Numbered from the stretch's first letter, positions 47,601 through 60,696 are shown. The stretch: 64,000 nt of DNA from Lolium rigidum (GCF_022539505.1 NW_025900006.1:1-64000), one strand, 5' to 3'. Numbers and translations: made by a program. Notes: generated by a model from the sequence alone, not told the origin.

Positions 47601-47938
47601 CCTAGACTAGTAATAGAAGGGAACCTTTCCCTAATCCTAGCACCTAAGTAGCTAGAATTCTATAGCAAGCCAAGTAGCTCTTAAACTTGAGTTAGCAATA
47701 AGATAGACTATGAGTCGTTCTTCTGGAGCTTTATTTGAAGTTTTACCTCACTGTAAAGTAGGAGGTTGTGTTGATCTTATGTAAACAGCTCGTGTGTACT
47801 TCTATAGACATACCTTGGACTCGCATATGTTTCTGTTGTACCACTCTAAGAGATGTAATATGAGTGGAACGGTGTTTCACTTGTGTTATGTCAACGACTT
47901 GTGTACTACACCATGCAGTGGTACGCTGGGTCATCACA
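41634..47938 (+). repeat. Left LTR of the LARD (6305 bp)
   Basis: Starts tgtaatatccca and ends tcatcaca. It is mostly AT-rich with many 'aaaccctag' words. A GC-rich island (about 43640-44620) contains a TATA box tataaata at 44026-44033, the best candidate for the LTR promoter. A second GC-richer part covers 46780-47300. Short ORFs inside (for example 43778-44155, or 46486-46683) recur in the right LTR only because the LTRs are duplicates. Confidence 0.85.
44026..44033 (+). promoter_or_regulatory. TATA box of the LARD LTR
   Basis: cctataaatag in the GC-rich island, repeated in the right LTR at 53252-53259. The distance to the LTR end leaves ~3.9 kb of R/U5. Confidence 0.6.
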
Positions 47939-47940
47939 GC

Positions 47941-47952
47941 TGGTATCAGAGC
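47941..47952 (+). other. Primer binding site (tRNA-iMet) of the LARD
   Basis: TGGTATCAGAGC two bases after the LTR end. Confidence 0.85.
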
Positions 47953-50848
47953 AAATGCTTTGACTCTAGGATTAAAACCCTTTAAAGGAGACCTATAGGT
48001 TTGGTACTGTCTATAGGAAGTGTATTAGCTAATTTAACTATGTTAAACCAATTATTCTTTTGACTTGAGATGGGTATTCACTTGAGAATAACCCTGACAC
48101 ACTTGAGTCAATCTTTCTTATCTATTTTCTTAAGTAAAGTTAGTTAGTTATCTTGCTTCATTCCAAATAACTAGAAAACCATTGGAGCCTAAGATAAGGG
48201 GTGGTAGTAGACCACAGTTGGTATACAACGCATGGTAGTCCAAAGAGAGGATACAACCATAAGGAAAATATCCTAGTGGAAGAAGTATACCAATGCTAGT
48301 TATGGTTATGTAGGAGTCATTTAAAATGTCAAATACCTGATGATAACTAAAGGAGATAAGTTATGTAAGGTAGTATAGGTCTATGATGAGTCAATCATAG
48401 GAGGTAAGGAAGAGTGATAGGAGTTAGATGAGTCTACTTTCAATAATAAACTAGGTACTCATATATGATTCACCTGAGAGTCATGATGTGATGGAGTAGA
48501 ACATCATAAGTATGATAATAAAATTATGATAAGGAGTAGGATTTAAGGAATAGTTCGAGAGCTTAGGCCTTAAAATCCTAATAACTGTACCAAGTATGTT
48601 AAAACCATAGTCCTTAATTTAAAGAAGGCTTATTTAGAGCATATCACATAGAGAAATCCTAGAGTTATAGGTGGTATATTCTAAACAATCATGTGTTTAG
48701 AGTAGACATGTTAGAACTAATTGTACTATAGGAAGTAGTCCTCAATAGCACATATATATGGTATACTATTTTGTTAGAAATTCCAAAGAAAACTAGGATA
48801 ACTTCAACTATCCCAGGCCATTGTGTTTCAAGTTTGTCTCATTGCAAATGTGCAATTAAGATAAATGTTGAGACCAATAGTAGAAATTCACGTATTCGTG
48901 CTAAGTATCACGACCTAAACCTATCTTATGTGGTGTTATATACTACACATCTGAACCTGATGTTTAGGGATGTCTTACCCAACTATTTTATTCAGGCATA
49001 TCGGGATGTGTATTATGAACACAAAGCTGAATCTTCTTGGATTTTATTGGACTTTCATTGATTGACTAGATCCATACATGAAGTTTGACTTTGATATGCA
49101 AATGCATGTTGCGATATCAAGCTCTTACTTGATGTTATAGGTCTAGAGGGTAAAGGTATTCGGGTGAGGAAGTGACGAATTCGGAGATTTTGAAGAAAAG
49201 ATGAAGGTTCACTAGATGAAGGAAGTCAAATTGTGGGAAGCAACCACAATACTCTAAAGGAAAGACCAATCAAAACTCACTTTTATCCTTAATCAAGGAG
49301 TATTTCAACATGGAAGTACCATAAAAGTGAGAAAAATAGTGAATATGGAGTAGTAGAAGTGGAGCCGTATTCATTATGGAAGAAGGGAATGCAAGTGAAG
49401 TCACTTACAATACTATTTTCATAGTGTCAACAAGTGGTTTCTTGCAAAACAAACCCTGGAAGAAGGAAAATAGACAAGTGAAGTCGCAGCTGGTATCATC
49501 AGACCGCAGCTGATATAGGATAACCATGAAGAGAAAGAATGTAAAGTGAGGTATATCTTAACTAAAGCTATGTAAGTAGCCACAGCTGGTAGGTAGATAT
49601 TGACAACCACAACATAGCCACAGACTGGTATCCAATAAGCTACATCCGGTACTAGGTAGTCTGCAGTTGGTACCGGATAGCCACAACTGAACATTTCTTT
49701 ACCTAAAAGAAAGGGGGATTCCGCAGCTAGTATTTCACAGATTGGTATCTCGTAGTCGGTAATTTTTTTAATTGGAGGATTCATAATGGATACCCACAAC
49801 TGAGTGGATACACCACAAAGAATTCTTCGTGAGACTCTAGCAAAGTACAAACTACAAGTTAGACCAAGACTAAACTTCTAACCTTGGAGTTTAATGATTA
49901 GAAGAAAGGAATATTGAAGATCATTAGTAAACTCCAAGGGGGAGAGGAAGGCTGAAGGAGAAGTATTAAGATATTATTTGGAGTATGAAAGACGAAGAAA
50001 AAGGTCTGAACTGAGAGGAAGTCCAATCTTATTTTTATAAGGTTGTTGGGATGTATCCATACCAAAGTACTCTCAGGAGGATATCAGACCAGAAGCCGAG
50101 GTTCATATCTCGAAGAAGTAAGGGTTAGACCCTCACTTGAGTGGGTAATTACTAATTACTCAGAAGTAAAAGAGCTCAAGTAAGTCTAAGCTAATGAAGT
50201 TGGAGGAAGTAGATGTCGGAGGACAATCGAAGCCTAAGAAGACAAAAGATTGAAGGAGTTTGACCATACCAACACTAATGATTATTAGAAAGATTCCTTT
50301 CATGGAACCTAAATAAACCAAAAGGAAGATAACTAGTATGAACTAGAAGCCATGATTGGATGGACTAAATGAGTCTAATCCATTCGTATGACTAAACTAC
50401 CAGGACCATGCCTATTGTAAATACCTTACGAAGTACCATTACTTTCGTTATGGTAGTAAGGGACAACAATACCTTACTTTAAACAAATCCTTTAGACTTA
50501 AGGTTTGGGCACCACAGCTGGATTATCGCAGCTGGTAGAACCAAGCTTTGAGTACCCAAATAAGAAGATGTCACCACAACCATTAGTAAAGTCCATTAAC
50601 AAAATAAGATGTCCTAATCCAAGAATCTTTGGAGAGTAAGCCTATAAGCTTAGAGTGTTGGAAGAAATCATAGAATTGAAGAAAGTATCAGTGCCAGACA
50701 TTAGAAGACTCCATGAAGGATCTAGACAAGGGATATATTCAATTATATATAGTGTGATCACCATGGAGTTGAAGGATGGTGATCTGTTCAAGTCAGTTCC
50801 ACGTTCCGAAACATGAGAGCGTTCGAACTTCGGGACGAAGTTCAGTTT
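47953..50848 (+). other. Non-coding internal domain of the LARD
   Basis: This 2.9-kb stretch has no ORF above ~145 codons and no retroelement motif. Around 49485-49800 and 50510-50541 it contains about a dozen degenerate copies of a word like agccacagctggtatc, resembling the LTR-end/primer-site junction. Confidence 0.75.
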
Positions 50849-50861
50849 AAGGGGGAGAGGC
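50849..50861 (+). other. Polypurine tract of the LARD
   Basis: aagggggagaggc directly before the right LTR start tgtaatat. Confidence 0.8.
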
Positions 50862-53786
50862 TGTAATATCCCAGGTTTAGAGGCAACAAAATGAGAGAAC
50901 ACCAAAGTGTGCATTGCATTCATGCATAGAAAATCCGGGGATTTTCGCGCTTTCAAATAAAACTTACCACAGTCACTGAAGTTTCACTTGACTTGCTGGA
51001 ATTGAAGTAGATCATCAAGTCAAGCGCTATAAACTTCACTGTGATCTTTGCTAAACCCTTGTTTTGGGTAGAGATGAATTGATCTATGGGCTAGATCAAA
51101 TGAAAGTAGATTTACAACAAACAACATCTTAAGTAAGGGTCAACTACAAGATCTTATAAAAGATCTCAACATGGCATTCCTTACAACAATACATGAATAA
51201 TTATTCAATCCTAAATCAAAGAACTCAATTAATTAAAACACCATTCTATACTTATCTGATCCATGTCTTCTACTAAATAAATGTTCCTACCATGAGTCAT
51301 ATGGTATATATTTTCAACTACAATACTTGAACCAAATCAAGAACACTCATATTCATTCTTCATTAAACCTTGACCATTCAAACATTGTTTCCCAACTCAT
51401 ACCATTAAATCTAGAGAAAGGAGAGAATCATTCATATGCTTATTCTATACATTGAACAGAACCTAGATTACTATTTCAACCTTAGCCAATTGAGGTACTT
51501 GTGATACTAACCAATGATACAAGAAATATAAGTCAAGTATCAAAACCTACTTGACCTAGCTAATACTTGATGGTAAGCAAGAACCTATTCTTCTAGTAAT
51601 TATAGAGAGGCAAGTGTTGTGATCATTACAACTTGGTAATGATCATAAACTCTAGAGAACCTTACCTATTCATAAGAGCTCAACCTAAGGAGGTATACTC
51701 AAGTATATGGACTTATACTTGATCTTGGAGAGAGAACCATAATTCACTAATGAATTGTTATGAGACCAAAACTTTGATCATTACAAATTGGGTGATGATC
51801 ATAAACCCTAAGAACCTAAGTGAGTGTGATGGGAGGAATAATAAAGAGAGATTAGTGAGGAATAAGTGGATCAAGTCTAATGCATGATCTTACTTTATAA
51901 ATTGAGATGATAAGTTAAACCTATATATGTGAGGTATAGATCTCATTCTTCTCATGAAATAATAAGTAACTCATTAGTAGTTAACCAAACCAATACTCAT
52001 GCCTTGTATAGAGTAGTTAGGATATTAGTTTTAAACCCTGCCTATCCAAACATTTGAGACAAACCTAGCATTGCTTTGATACAATAATTCTACCTAAGTG
52101 AGGAGGATAACCCTAGCCAATTAAACATAACCAAGATTATGTTCATACTTAATCCTAGTTGTGTATCACATTGGTAATCATAACTAAAACCCTATGCCAT
52201 ATTTGAATTTCAATCCAAGTATCACTTTGGATTATAAGAAGAACCCTGCCATGCCTCATGCCTATTGTTACTTCAAATAATGAAGCATCACCAAAACCCT
52301 AAACCTTCCACATAGGATCCACTCCACATAAAATGATATGCCTAACTTGTGTATCCTGGATCACAAGTATAATCCAACCTAGAAGTTGCTAAGCAAGATT
52401 AGTAATTATAGAGTTTAATCAACCATTTTCTCAAACCTTAGAAACAATCATACACATAAAATCATGAACCAATCCAATACCTTTACCATTTGTTAAACCC
52501 TATCCATAATTCAACTATATGTGAGCAATCACTATGGTTAAGCAATAGAAAAATATAATTTATTCACCATGCACATGTTCTAAAATTTTAAAGCATTTAA
52601 ACAGATTTGATTTCTAAATTTAAAAGCAATTGAGATGAACCCTAAAATAATATCTATTTGAATCTTAACTTGTACCTAATAAGAACCAAAATTAATCAAT
52701 TATAAATGGTTGTTTAAAAACAAAACAAGACAATGAGTATCATTATCAAATTGTTATGATATTCAAATAAGTTAGAACCTGCAAAACAAAATAGAAATCA
52801 GAATTGAATTCAAATAACAAAATTCAAAATAGAAAATAAAAACAGAAATGAAAATTTGAAATAAGAAGTGGAGGGAAACTTACCCTGGTGGCAGCCCATT
52901 ACCACCACGTCGCAGCCCAGATCCGCACCAGCCAAAGCAGGCCAACGCAGCCCAGACGCGGCCCAGCCCAAAGCCACTTACCGATTCAATTTCTTTAAAA
53001 ATCGTGCAATGGAGGGACTTCGTCATCGTCTTCTTCTCCGGCGTCGACAGCGCGGCATCGCCAGTAGACACCGCTCTCATCGACGATAAGGATGCCCGGA
53101 CGTCGCAGAAGGTTCCAGAACGTCACCCTAATCGTTTCGCGTCCGAGTCTATCCGCGGGAGAGAAAAGATCTTCGCCAGACCACCTTCCAGAGACCGCTA
53201 CCTCCCGACCATCGCCGTCGTCGTGTCGAGGTCTCAGAGCTCCCCTCGGCCTATAAATAGTTGGAGATCATCACCGTATAATCCTTGTTCTTCGTCGCCC
53301 ATCCATTCTCTCTCAATCGCTCTCTATCTCTCACTAGAACCACCACCATGGCCGGCCATTTCTCCGGCTAGTCATCGATAGAAGCCACCCCGAAGTCCAC
53401 CGCGTAGTCGAGGAGAAGCGCCGTGTCTCAGGGAGCATCCTCGTGGAAGGAATCGAGGAGAGGAGGTCTTAATCGCAGCCAATCGACCGTTCCCTTTGAT
53501 CGGCATCCCGCAGAACATTGAAGATTGTCGTCGTCCTCGTCTCCGGCAGGCTCCGCCGAGCATCTGGGAAGCATCAAGGTGAGCAGGCGCGTCGATTGAG
53601 CCATTTCTTGCTTCCTAAAGATCATCCTAGCATTAGTTCGTATATTGGCCGGAGTAGCTCCGCCGCGGACATGACTGCCGGCGAAGCTCCGATGAACTAT
53701 TCGACAAACCATCACCACCATCGTGTTCCTTGTCTTCTTCTCGTTCGTTTAGTACCAACCACGCATCCAGGGAGGCCTTTTAGCGG
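50862..53786 (+). repeat. Right LTR of the LARD, first part
   Basis: Colinear with 41634-44560 and interrupted at 53787 by a non-autonomous element. Differences from the left copy are few and often at CAG/CTG sites, for example cacagtcactg here against cacgatcaccg. Confidence 0.9.
53782..53786. repeat. Target-site duplication (agcgg), left
   Basis: agcgg before the inserted LTR is repeated at 60697-60701. The uninterrupted site is preserved in the left LTR of the LARD at 44556-44560, which has a single agcgg. Confidence 0.95.
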
Positions 53787-55506
53787 TGATGTCTACGGGA
53801 GCTTCTATTCTTGTAGACAGTGTTGGGCCTCCAAGAGCAGAGGTTTGTAGAACAGCAGCAAGTTTCCCTTAAGTGGATCACCCAAGGTTTATCGATCTCA
53901 GGGAGGAAGAGGTCAAAGATATCCCTCTCATGCAACCCCGCAACCACAAAGCAAGAAGTCTCTTGTGTCCCCAACACACCTAATAGGTGCACTAGTTCGG
54001 CGAAGAGATAGTGAAATACAGGTGGTATAAATAAGAAGTAGCAACGGCACCAGAAAAGTGCTTTGCCCAGGACAGTAAACAAACAGTAGTAACGCAGCAG
54101 TAGTAACGCAGCAGTACTAACGCAGTAAAACAGTAAACAAGCAGCGATAGCAGTATTTAGGAACAAGGCCTAGGGATTAGACTTTCACTAGTGGACACTC
54201 TCAACATTGATCACATAACAGAATAGATAGATGCATACTCTACACTCTTGTTGGATGATGAACACATTGCGTAGGATTACACGAACCCTCAATGCCGGAG
54301 TTAACAAGCTCCACAATTCAATGTTCATATTTAAATAACCTTAGAGTGCAAGAAAGATCAACACGACTAAACCAAGTACTAACACAGCATGCACACTGTC
54401 ACCTTCACGCTATGTAGGAGGAATATATCACATCAATACTATCATAATGATAATTAACTCCACAATCTACAAGAGATCATGATCATAGCATACGCCAAGT
54501 ACTAACACGGATGCACACACTGTCACCATTACACCGTGCAGGAGGAATAAACTACTTTAATAACATCACTAGAGTAGCACATAGATAAATTGCGATACAA
54601 AACACATTGCAATCATAAAGAGATATAAATAAGCACTTCACTACGCCATTCATAACAGTGAGTAAGTATTCTGTGAAATATAGCCTAAGAGACCCACACG
54701 GTGCACACACTCGTCACCTTTACACACGTGGGACAAGGAGTCTCCGGAGATCACATAAGTAAAACTCACTTGACTAGCACAATGACATCTAGATTACAAG
54801 CATCATCATATGAATCTCAATCATGTAAGGCAGCTCATGAGATTATTGTATTGAAGCACATAGGAGAGAGATGAACCACATAGCTACCGGTACAGCCCCG
54901 AGCCTCGATGGAGAACTACTCCCTCCTCATGGGAGCAGCAGCGGTGATGAAGATGGCGGTGGAGATGGCAGCGGTGTCGATGGAGAAGCCTTCCGGGGGC
55001 ACTTCCCCGCTCCGGCAGGGTGCCGGAACAGAGACTCCTGTCCCCCAGATCTTGGCTTCGCGATGGCGGCGGCTCTGGAAGGTTTCTCGTACCGTGGTTT
55101 TTTCGCATCAGGGGTTTCGCGACGGAGGCTTTAAGTAGGCGGAAGGGCAGAGTCGGGGGGCTGACGAGGGGCCCACACCACAGGGCGGCGCGGGCCCCCC
55201 CTTGGCCGCGCCGCCTTGTGGTTTGGCCACCTCGTGGCCCCACTTCGTATGCTCTTCGGTCTTCTGGAAGGTTTGTGGCGAAATAGGCCCCTGGGTCTTC
55301 GTTTCATCTAATTCCGAGAATATTTCGTTACTAGGATTTCTGAAACCAAAAACAGCAGAAAACGAGAACCGGCACTTCGGCATCTTGTTAATAGGTTAGT
55401 TCCGGAAAATGCACGAATATGACATAAAGTGTGCATAAAACATGTAGGTATCATCAATAATATGGCATAGAACATAAGAAATTATCGATACGTCGGAGAC
55501 GTATCA
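53787..55506 (-). repeat. 3' LTR of copy 2 (1720 bp)
   Basis: Starts tgatgtctac and ends gacgtatca on the plus strand. The GC-rich part at 54890-55260 is colinear with the U3 of the 139-6732 element, with moderate divergence, and generates spurious ORFs. Confidence 0.95.
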
Positions 55507-58092
55507 AGCATCCCCAAGCTTAGTTCCGCTCGTCCCGAGCAGGTAAAACGATAACAAAGATAATTTCTGAAGTGACATGCCATCATAACCTTGATCATAC
55601 TATTTGTAAACATATGTAGTGGATGCAGCGATCAAAACAATGGTAATGACATGAGTAAACAAGTGAATCATAAAGCAAAGACTTTTCATGAATAGAACTT
55701 CAAGACAAGCATTAATAAGTCTTGCATAAGAGTTAACTCATAAAGCAATAAATCAAAGTAAAGGTATTGAAGCAACACAAAGGAAGATTAAGTTTCAGCG
55801 GTTGCTTTCAACTTGTAACATGTATATCTCATGGATAATTGTCAACATAGAGTAATATAACAAGTACAATATGCAAGTATGTAGAAATCAATGCACAGTT
55901 CACACAAGTGTTTGCTTCTTGAGGTGGAGAGAGATAGGTGAACTGACTCAACATAAAAGTAAAAAGAATGGTCCTTCAAAGAGGAAAGCATCGATTGCTA
56001 TATTTGTGCTAGAGCTTTTATTTTGAAAACATGAAACAATTTTGTCAACGGTAGTAATAAAGCATATGAGTTATGTAAATTATATCTTACAAGTTGCAAG
56101 CCTCATGCATAGTATACTAATAGTGCCCGCACCTTGTCCTAATTAGCTTGGACTACCGGATCTTTGCAATGCACATGTTTTAACCAAGTGTCACAATGGG
56201 GTACCTCCATGCCGCCCGTACAAAGGTCTAAGGAGAAAGCTCGCATTTTGGATTTCTCGCTTTTGATTATTCTCAACTTAGACATCCATACCGGGACAAC
56301 ATGGACAACGAGATAATGGACTCCTCTTTAATGCATAAGCATGTGGCAACAATTATTATTCTCATATGAGATTGAGGATATGTGTCCAAGACTGAAACTT
56401 CCACCATGAATCATGGCTTTAGTTAGCGGCCCAATGTTCTTCTCTAACAATATGCATGCTCCAACCATTAAGGTGGTAGATCTCTCTTACTTCGGACAAG
56501 ACGGACATGCATAGCAACTCACATGATATTCAACAAAGAATAGTTGATGGCGTCCCCGAAACATGGTTATCGCACAACAAGCAACTTAATAAGAGATAAA
56601 GTGCATAAGTACATATTCAATACCACAATAGTTTTTAAGCTATTTGTCCCATGAGCTATATATTGCAAAGGTGAATGATGGAATTTTAAAGGTAGCACTC
56701 AAGCAATTTACTTTGGAATGGCGGATAAATACCATGTAGTAGGTAGGTATGGTGGACACAAATGGCATAGTGGTTGGCTCAAGTATTTTGGATGCATGAG
56801 AAGTATTCCCTCTCGATACAAGGTTTTGGCTAGCAAGGTTATTTGAAACAAACACAAGGATGAACGGTACAGCAAAACTCACATAAAAGACATATTGTAA
56901 ACATTATAAGACTCCATACCGTCTTCCTTGTTGTTCAAAACTCAATACTAGATGTTATCTAGACTCTAGAGAAACCAAATATGCAAACCAAATTAGCAAG
57001 CTCTAAGTATTTCTTCATTAATGGGTGCAAAGTATATGATGCAAGAGCTTAAACATGAGCACAACAATTGCCAAGTATCAAATTATCCAAGACATTTTAG
57101 AATTACTACATGCAGCATTTTCCAATTCCAACCATATAACAATTTAACGAAGAAGAAACTTCGCCATGAATACTATGAGTAGAGCCTAAGGACATATTTG
57201 TCCATATGCTACAGCGGAGCGTGTCTCTCTCCCACAAAGTGAATGCTAGGATCCATTTTATTCAAACAAAACAAAAAACAAAAACAAACCGACGCTCCAA
57301 GCAAAGTACATAAGATGTGACGGAATAAAAATATAGTTTCAGGGGAGGAACCCGATAATGTTGTCGATGAAGAAGGGGATGCCTTGGGCATCCCCAAGCT
57401 TAGACGCTTGAGTCTTCTTGAAATATGCAGGGGTGAACCACCGGGGCATCCCCAAGCTTAGAGCTTTCACTCTTCTTGATCATAGTATATCATCCTCCTC
57501 TCTTGACCCTTGAAAACTTCCTCCACACCAAACTCGAAACAACTCATTAGAGGGTTAGTGGACAATAAAAATTAACATGTTCAGAGGTGACACAATCATT
57601 CTTAACACTTCTGGACATTGCATAAAGCTACTGGACATTAATGGATCAAAGAAATTCATCCAACATAGCAAAAGAGGCAATGCGAAATAAAAGGCAGAAT
57701 CTGTCAAAACAGAACAGTCCGTAAAGATGGATTTTATTAGGCCACCAGACTTGCTCAAATGAAAATGCTCAAATTGAATGAAAGTTGCGTACATATCTGA
57801 GGATCATGCACGTAAATTGGCTTAATTTTCTGAGCTTCCTACAGGGAGGTGGACCCAGATTCGTGACAGCAAAGAAATCTGGAACTGCGCAGTAATCCAA
57901 ATCTAGTACTTACTTTACTATCAAAGACTTTACTTGGCACAACAAAACATTAAACTAAGATAAGGAGAGGTTGCTACAGTAGTAAACAACTTCCCAGACA
58001 CAAATATAAAACAAAGTACTGTAGCAAAATAACACATGGGTTATCTCCCAAGAAGTTCTTTCTTTATAGCCATTAAGATGGGCTCAGCAGTT
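55507..58092. other. Polypurine tract and non-coding internal domain of copy 2
   Basis: The minus strand reads ctaagcttggggatgct before the 3' LTR (55507-55521). The rest is AT-rich, colinear with 1592-4189, and carries no recognised coding sequence. Confidence 0.7.
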
Positions 58093-58804
58093 TTAATGAT
58101 GCACTCGCAAGAAATAGTAGTTGAAGCAAAAGAGAGCATCAAGAGGCAAATTCAAAACACATTTAAGTCTAACATGCTTCCTATGCATAGGAATCTTGTA
58201 AGTAAACAAGTTCATGAAGAGCAAAGTAACAAGCATAGGAAGATAAAACAAGTGTAGCTTCAAAAATTTCAGCACATAGAGAGGCATTTTAGTAACATGA
58301 AAATTTCTACAACCATATTTTCCTCTCTCATAATAACTTTCAGTAGCATCATGAGCAAACTCAACAATATAACTATCACCATGCATAAAATTATTACTCT
58401 CCACATAGGCATAATCAATTTTATTAGTTGTAGCGGGAGCAAATTCAACAAAGTAGCTATCATTATTATTCTCATCAAGTGTAGGAGGCATAGTATAATC
58501 ACAACAAAATTCACTCTCCATAGTAGGTTGTACCAAAAGACCACTATTATAATCATCATAAATAGGAGGCAAAGTATCATCAAAGAAAATTTTCTCCTCA
58601 ATGCTTGGGGGACTAAAAAGATCATGAAAACCAGCTTCCCCAAGCTTAGAACTTTCTATATCATTATCAACAATGGTGTTCAAAGCGTTCATACTAATAT
58701 TACTACCAAGCATGCAAATAAGATTTCATAGGTTTTTTAATTTTCGCATCAAACAATCCATGTTTTAAATCAGGAAATAGAATAAGAAGCTCATTGTTGT
58801 CCAT
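58093..58804 (-). pseudogene. Conserved ORF of the non-autonomous element, copy 2 (one-base frameshift)
   Basis: Homologue of the 244-aa ORF at 4190-4924. The start MDNNELL is at 58804. One extra base at 58707-58710 (caag against cag at the same place in copy 1) shifts the frame after about 31 codons, leaving an open stretch from 58713 to 58093. There is also a short in-frame deletion of the segment encoding ETHDKNALC in copy 1. Because the extra base lies in a CAG context, the frameshift may be a sequencing artefact rather than a mutation. Confidence 0.6.
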
Positions 58805-58941
58805 TATGCCCAACTAGTGTAAACAAGAAACAAAAAGATGCAATTGCAGGATCTAAAGGAAATAGCTTCGAGCACAAACACAATGGCGCCAGAAAAGTAC
58901 TGTTACCTGGAACCGAAGTATGAGTGCCTTTTTACCTTTCC

Positions 58942-58959
58942 TCCCCGGCAACGGCGCCA
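58942..58959 (-). other. Primer binding site, tRNA-Asp(GTC)
   Basis: The plus strand is tccccggcaacggcgcca, identical over 18 nt to the 3' end of plant tRNA-Asp(GTC) including CCA. It lies 10 bp inside the 5' LTR, consistent with minus-strand priming. It is not a tRNA gene, since no cloverleaf precedes it. Confidence 0.85.
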
Positions 58960-58969
58960 GAAAAGTGCT

Positions 58970-60696
58970 TGATGTCTACGGGAGCTTCTATTCTTGTAGA
59001 CAGTGTTGGGCCTCCAAGAGCAGAGGTTTGTAGAACAGCGAGCAAGTTTCCCTTAAGTGGATCACCCAAGGTTTATCGATCTCGGGGAGGAAGAGGTCAA
59101 AGATATCCCTCTCATGCAACCCCGCAACCACAAAGCAAGAAGTCTCTTGTGTCCCCAACACACCTAATAGGTGCACTAGTTCGGCGAAGAGATAGTGAAA
59201 TACAGGTGGTATAAATAAGAAGTAGCAACGGCACCGGAAAAGTGCTTTGCCCAGGACGAGTAAACAAACAAGTAGTAACGCAGCAGTAGTAACGCAGCGA
59301 AGTACTAACGCAATAGAAACAAGTAAACAAGCAGCGATAGCGATATTTAGGAACAAGGCCTAGGGATTAGACTTTCACTAGTGGACACTCTCAACATTGA
59401 TCACATAACGGAATAGATAGATGCATACTCTACACTCTTGTTGGATGATGAACACATTGCGTAGGATTACACGAACCCTCAATGCCGGAGTTAACAAGCT
59501 CCACAATTCAATGTTCATATTTAAATAACCTTAGAGTGCAAGAAAGATCAACACGACTAAACCAAGTACTAACACCAGCATGCACACTGTCACCTTCACG
59601 CTATGTAGGAGGAATAGATCACATCAATACTATCATAATGATAATTAACTCCACAATCTACAAGAGATCATGATCATAGCATACGCCAAGTACTAACACG
59701 GATGCACACACTATCACCATTACACCGTGCAGGAGGAATAAACTACTTTAATAACATCACTAGAGTAGCACATAGATAAATTGCGATACAAAACACATTG
59801 CAATCATAAAGAGATATAAATAAGCACTTCACTATGCCATTCATAACAGTGAGTAAGTATTCTGTGAAATATAGCCTAAGAGACCCACACGGTGCACACA
59901 CTGGTCACCTTTACACACGTGGGACAAGGAGTCTCCGGAGATCACATAAGTAAAACTCACTTGACTAGCACAATGACATCTAGATTACAAGCATCATCAT
60001 ATGAATCTCAATCATGTAAGGCAGCTCATGAGATTATTGTATTGAAGCACATAGGAGAGAGATGAACCACATAGCTACCGGTACAGCCCCGAGCCTCGAT
60101 GGAGAACTACTCCCTCCTCATGGGAGCAGCAGCGGTGATGAAGATGGCGGTGGAGATGGCAGCGGTGTCGATGGAGAAGCCTTCCGGGGCACTTCCCCGC
60201 TCCGGCGAGGTGCCGGAACAGAGACTCCTGTCCCCCAGATCTTGGCTTCGCGATGGCGGCGGCTCTGGAAGGTTTCTCGTACCGTGGTTTTTTCGCATCA
60301 GGGGTTTCGCGACGGAGGCTTTAAGTAGGCGGAAGGGCAGAGTCGGGGGGCTGACGAGGGGCCCACACCACAGGGCGGCGCGGGCCCCCCCTTGGCCGCA
60401 CCGCCTTGTGGTTTGGCCACCTCGTGGCCCCACTTCGTATGCTCTTCGGTCTTCTGGAAGGTTCGTGGCGAAATAGGCCCCTGGGTCTTCGTTTCGTCTA
60501 ATTCCGAGAATATTTCGTTACTAGGATTTCGAAACCAAAAACAGCGAGAAAACAGGAACCGGCACTTCGGCATCTTGTTAATAGGTTAGTTCCAGAAAAT
60601 GCACGAATATGACATAAAGTATGCATAAAACATGTAGGTATCATCAATAATATGGCATAGAACATAAGAAATTATCGATACGTCGGAGACGTATCA
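58970..60696 (-). repeat. 5' LTR of copy 2 (1727 bp)
   Basis: Pair of 53787-55506. The 59230-59345 segment contains tandem cagtagtaacg-like units that differ between the LTRs almost only at CAG. Confidence 0.95.

Larger units (their letters stand above)
53787..60696 (-). mobile_element. Non-autonomous LTR retrotransposon, tRNA-Asp type (copy 2, complete)
   Basis: A 6910-bp element with LTRs 53787-55506 and 58970-60696, TG...CA ends and a perfect 5-bp duplication. On the minus strand the 5' LTR is the right one, the primer site is 58942-58959, the ORF is 58804-58093, and the polypurine tract is 55521-55507. No polymerase is present. The internal 3463 bp is homologous to that of the element at 139-6732. 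LTRs are nearly identical apart from CAG/CTG-site discrepancies, so this is the youngest insertion in the stack. Confidence 0.95.

Noticed and set aside
47953..50848. Possible genes in the LARD interior (such as 48771-49061 and the minus-strand frame at 49419-49850)
   Set aside because: Short, no domains, and one overlaps the repeated primer-site-like words.
58942..58959. tRNA-Asp gene
   Set aside because: Only the last 18 nt of the tRNA are present and they sit next to an LTR; it is a primer binding site.
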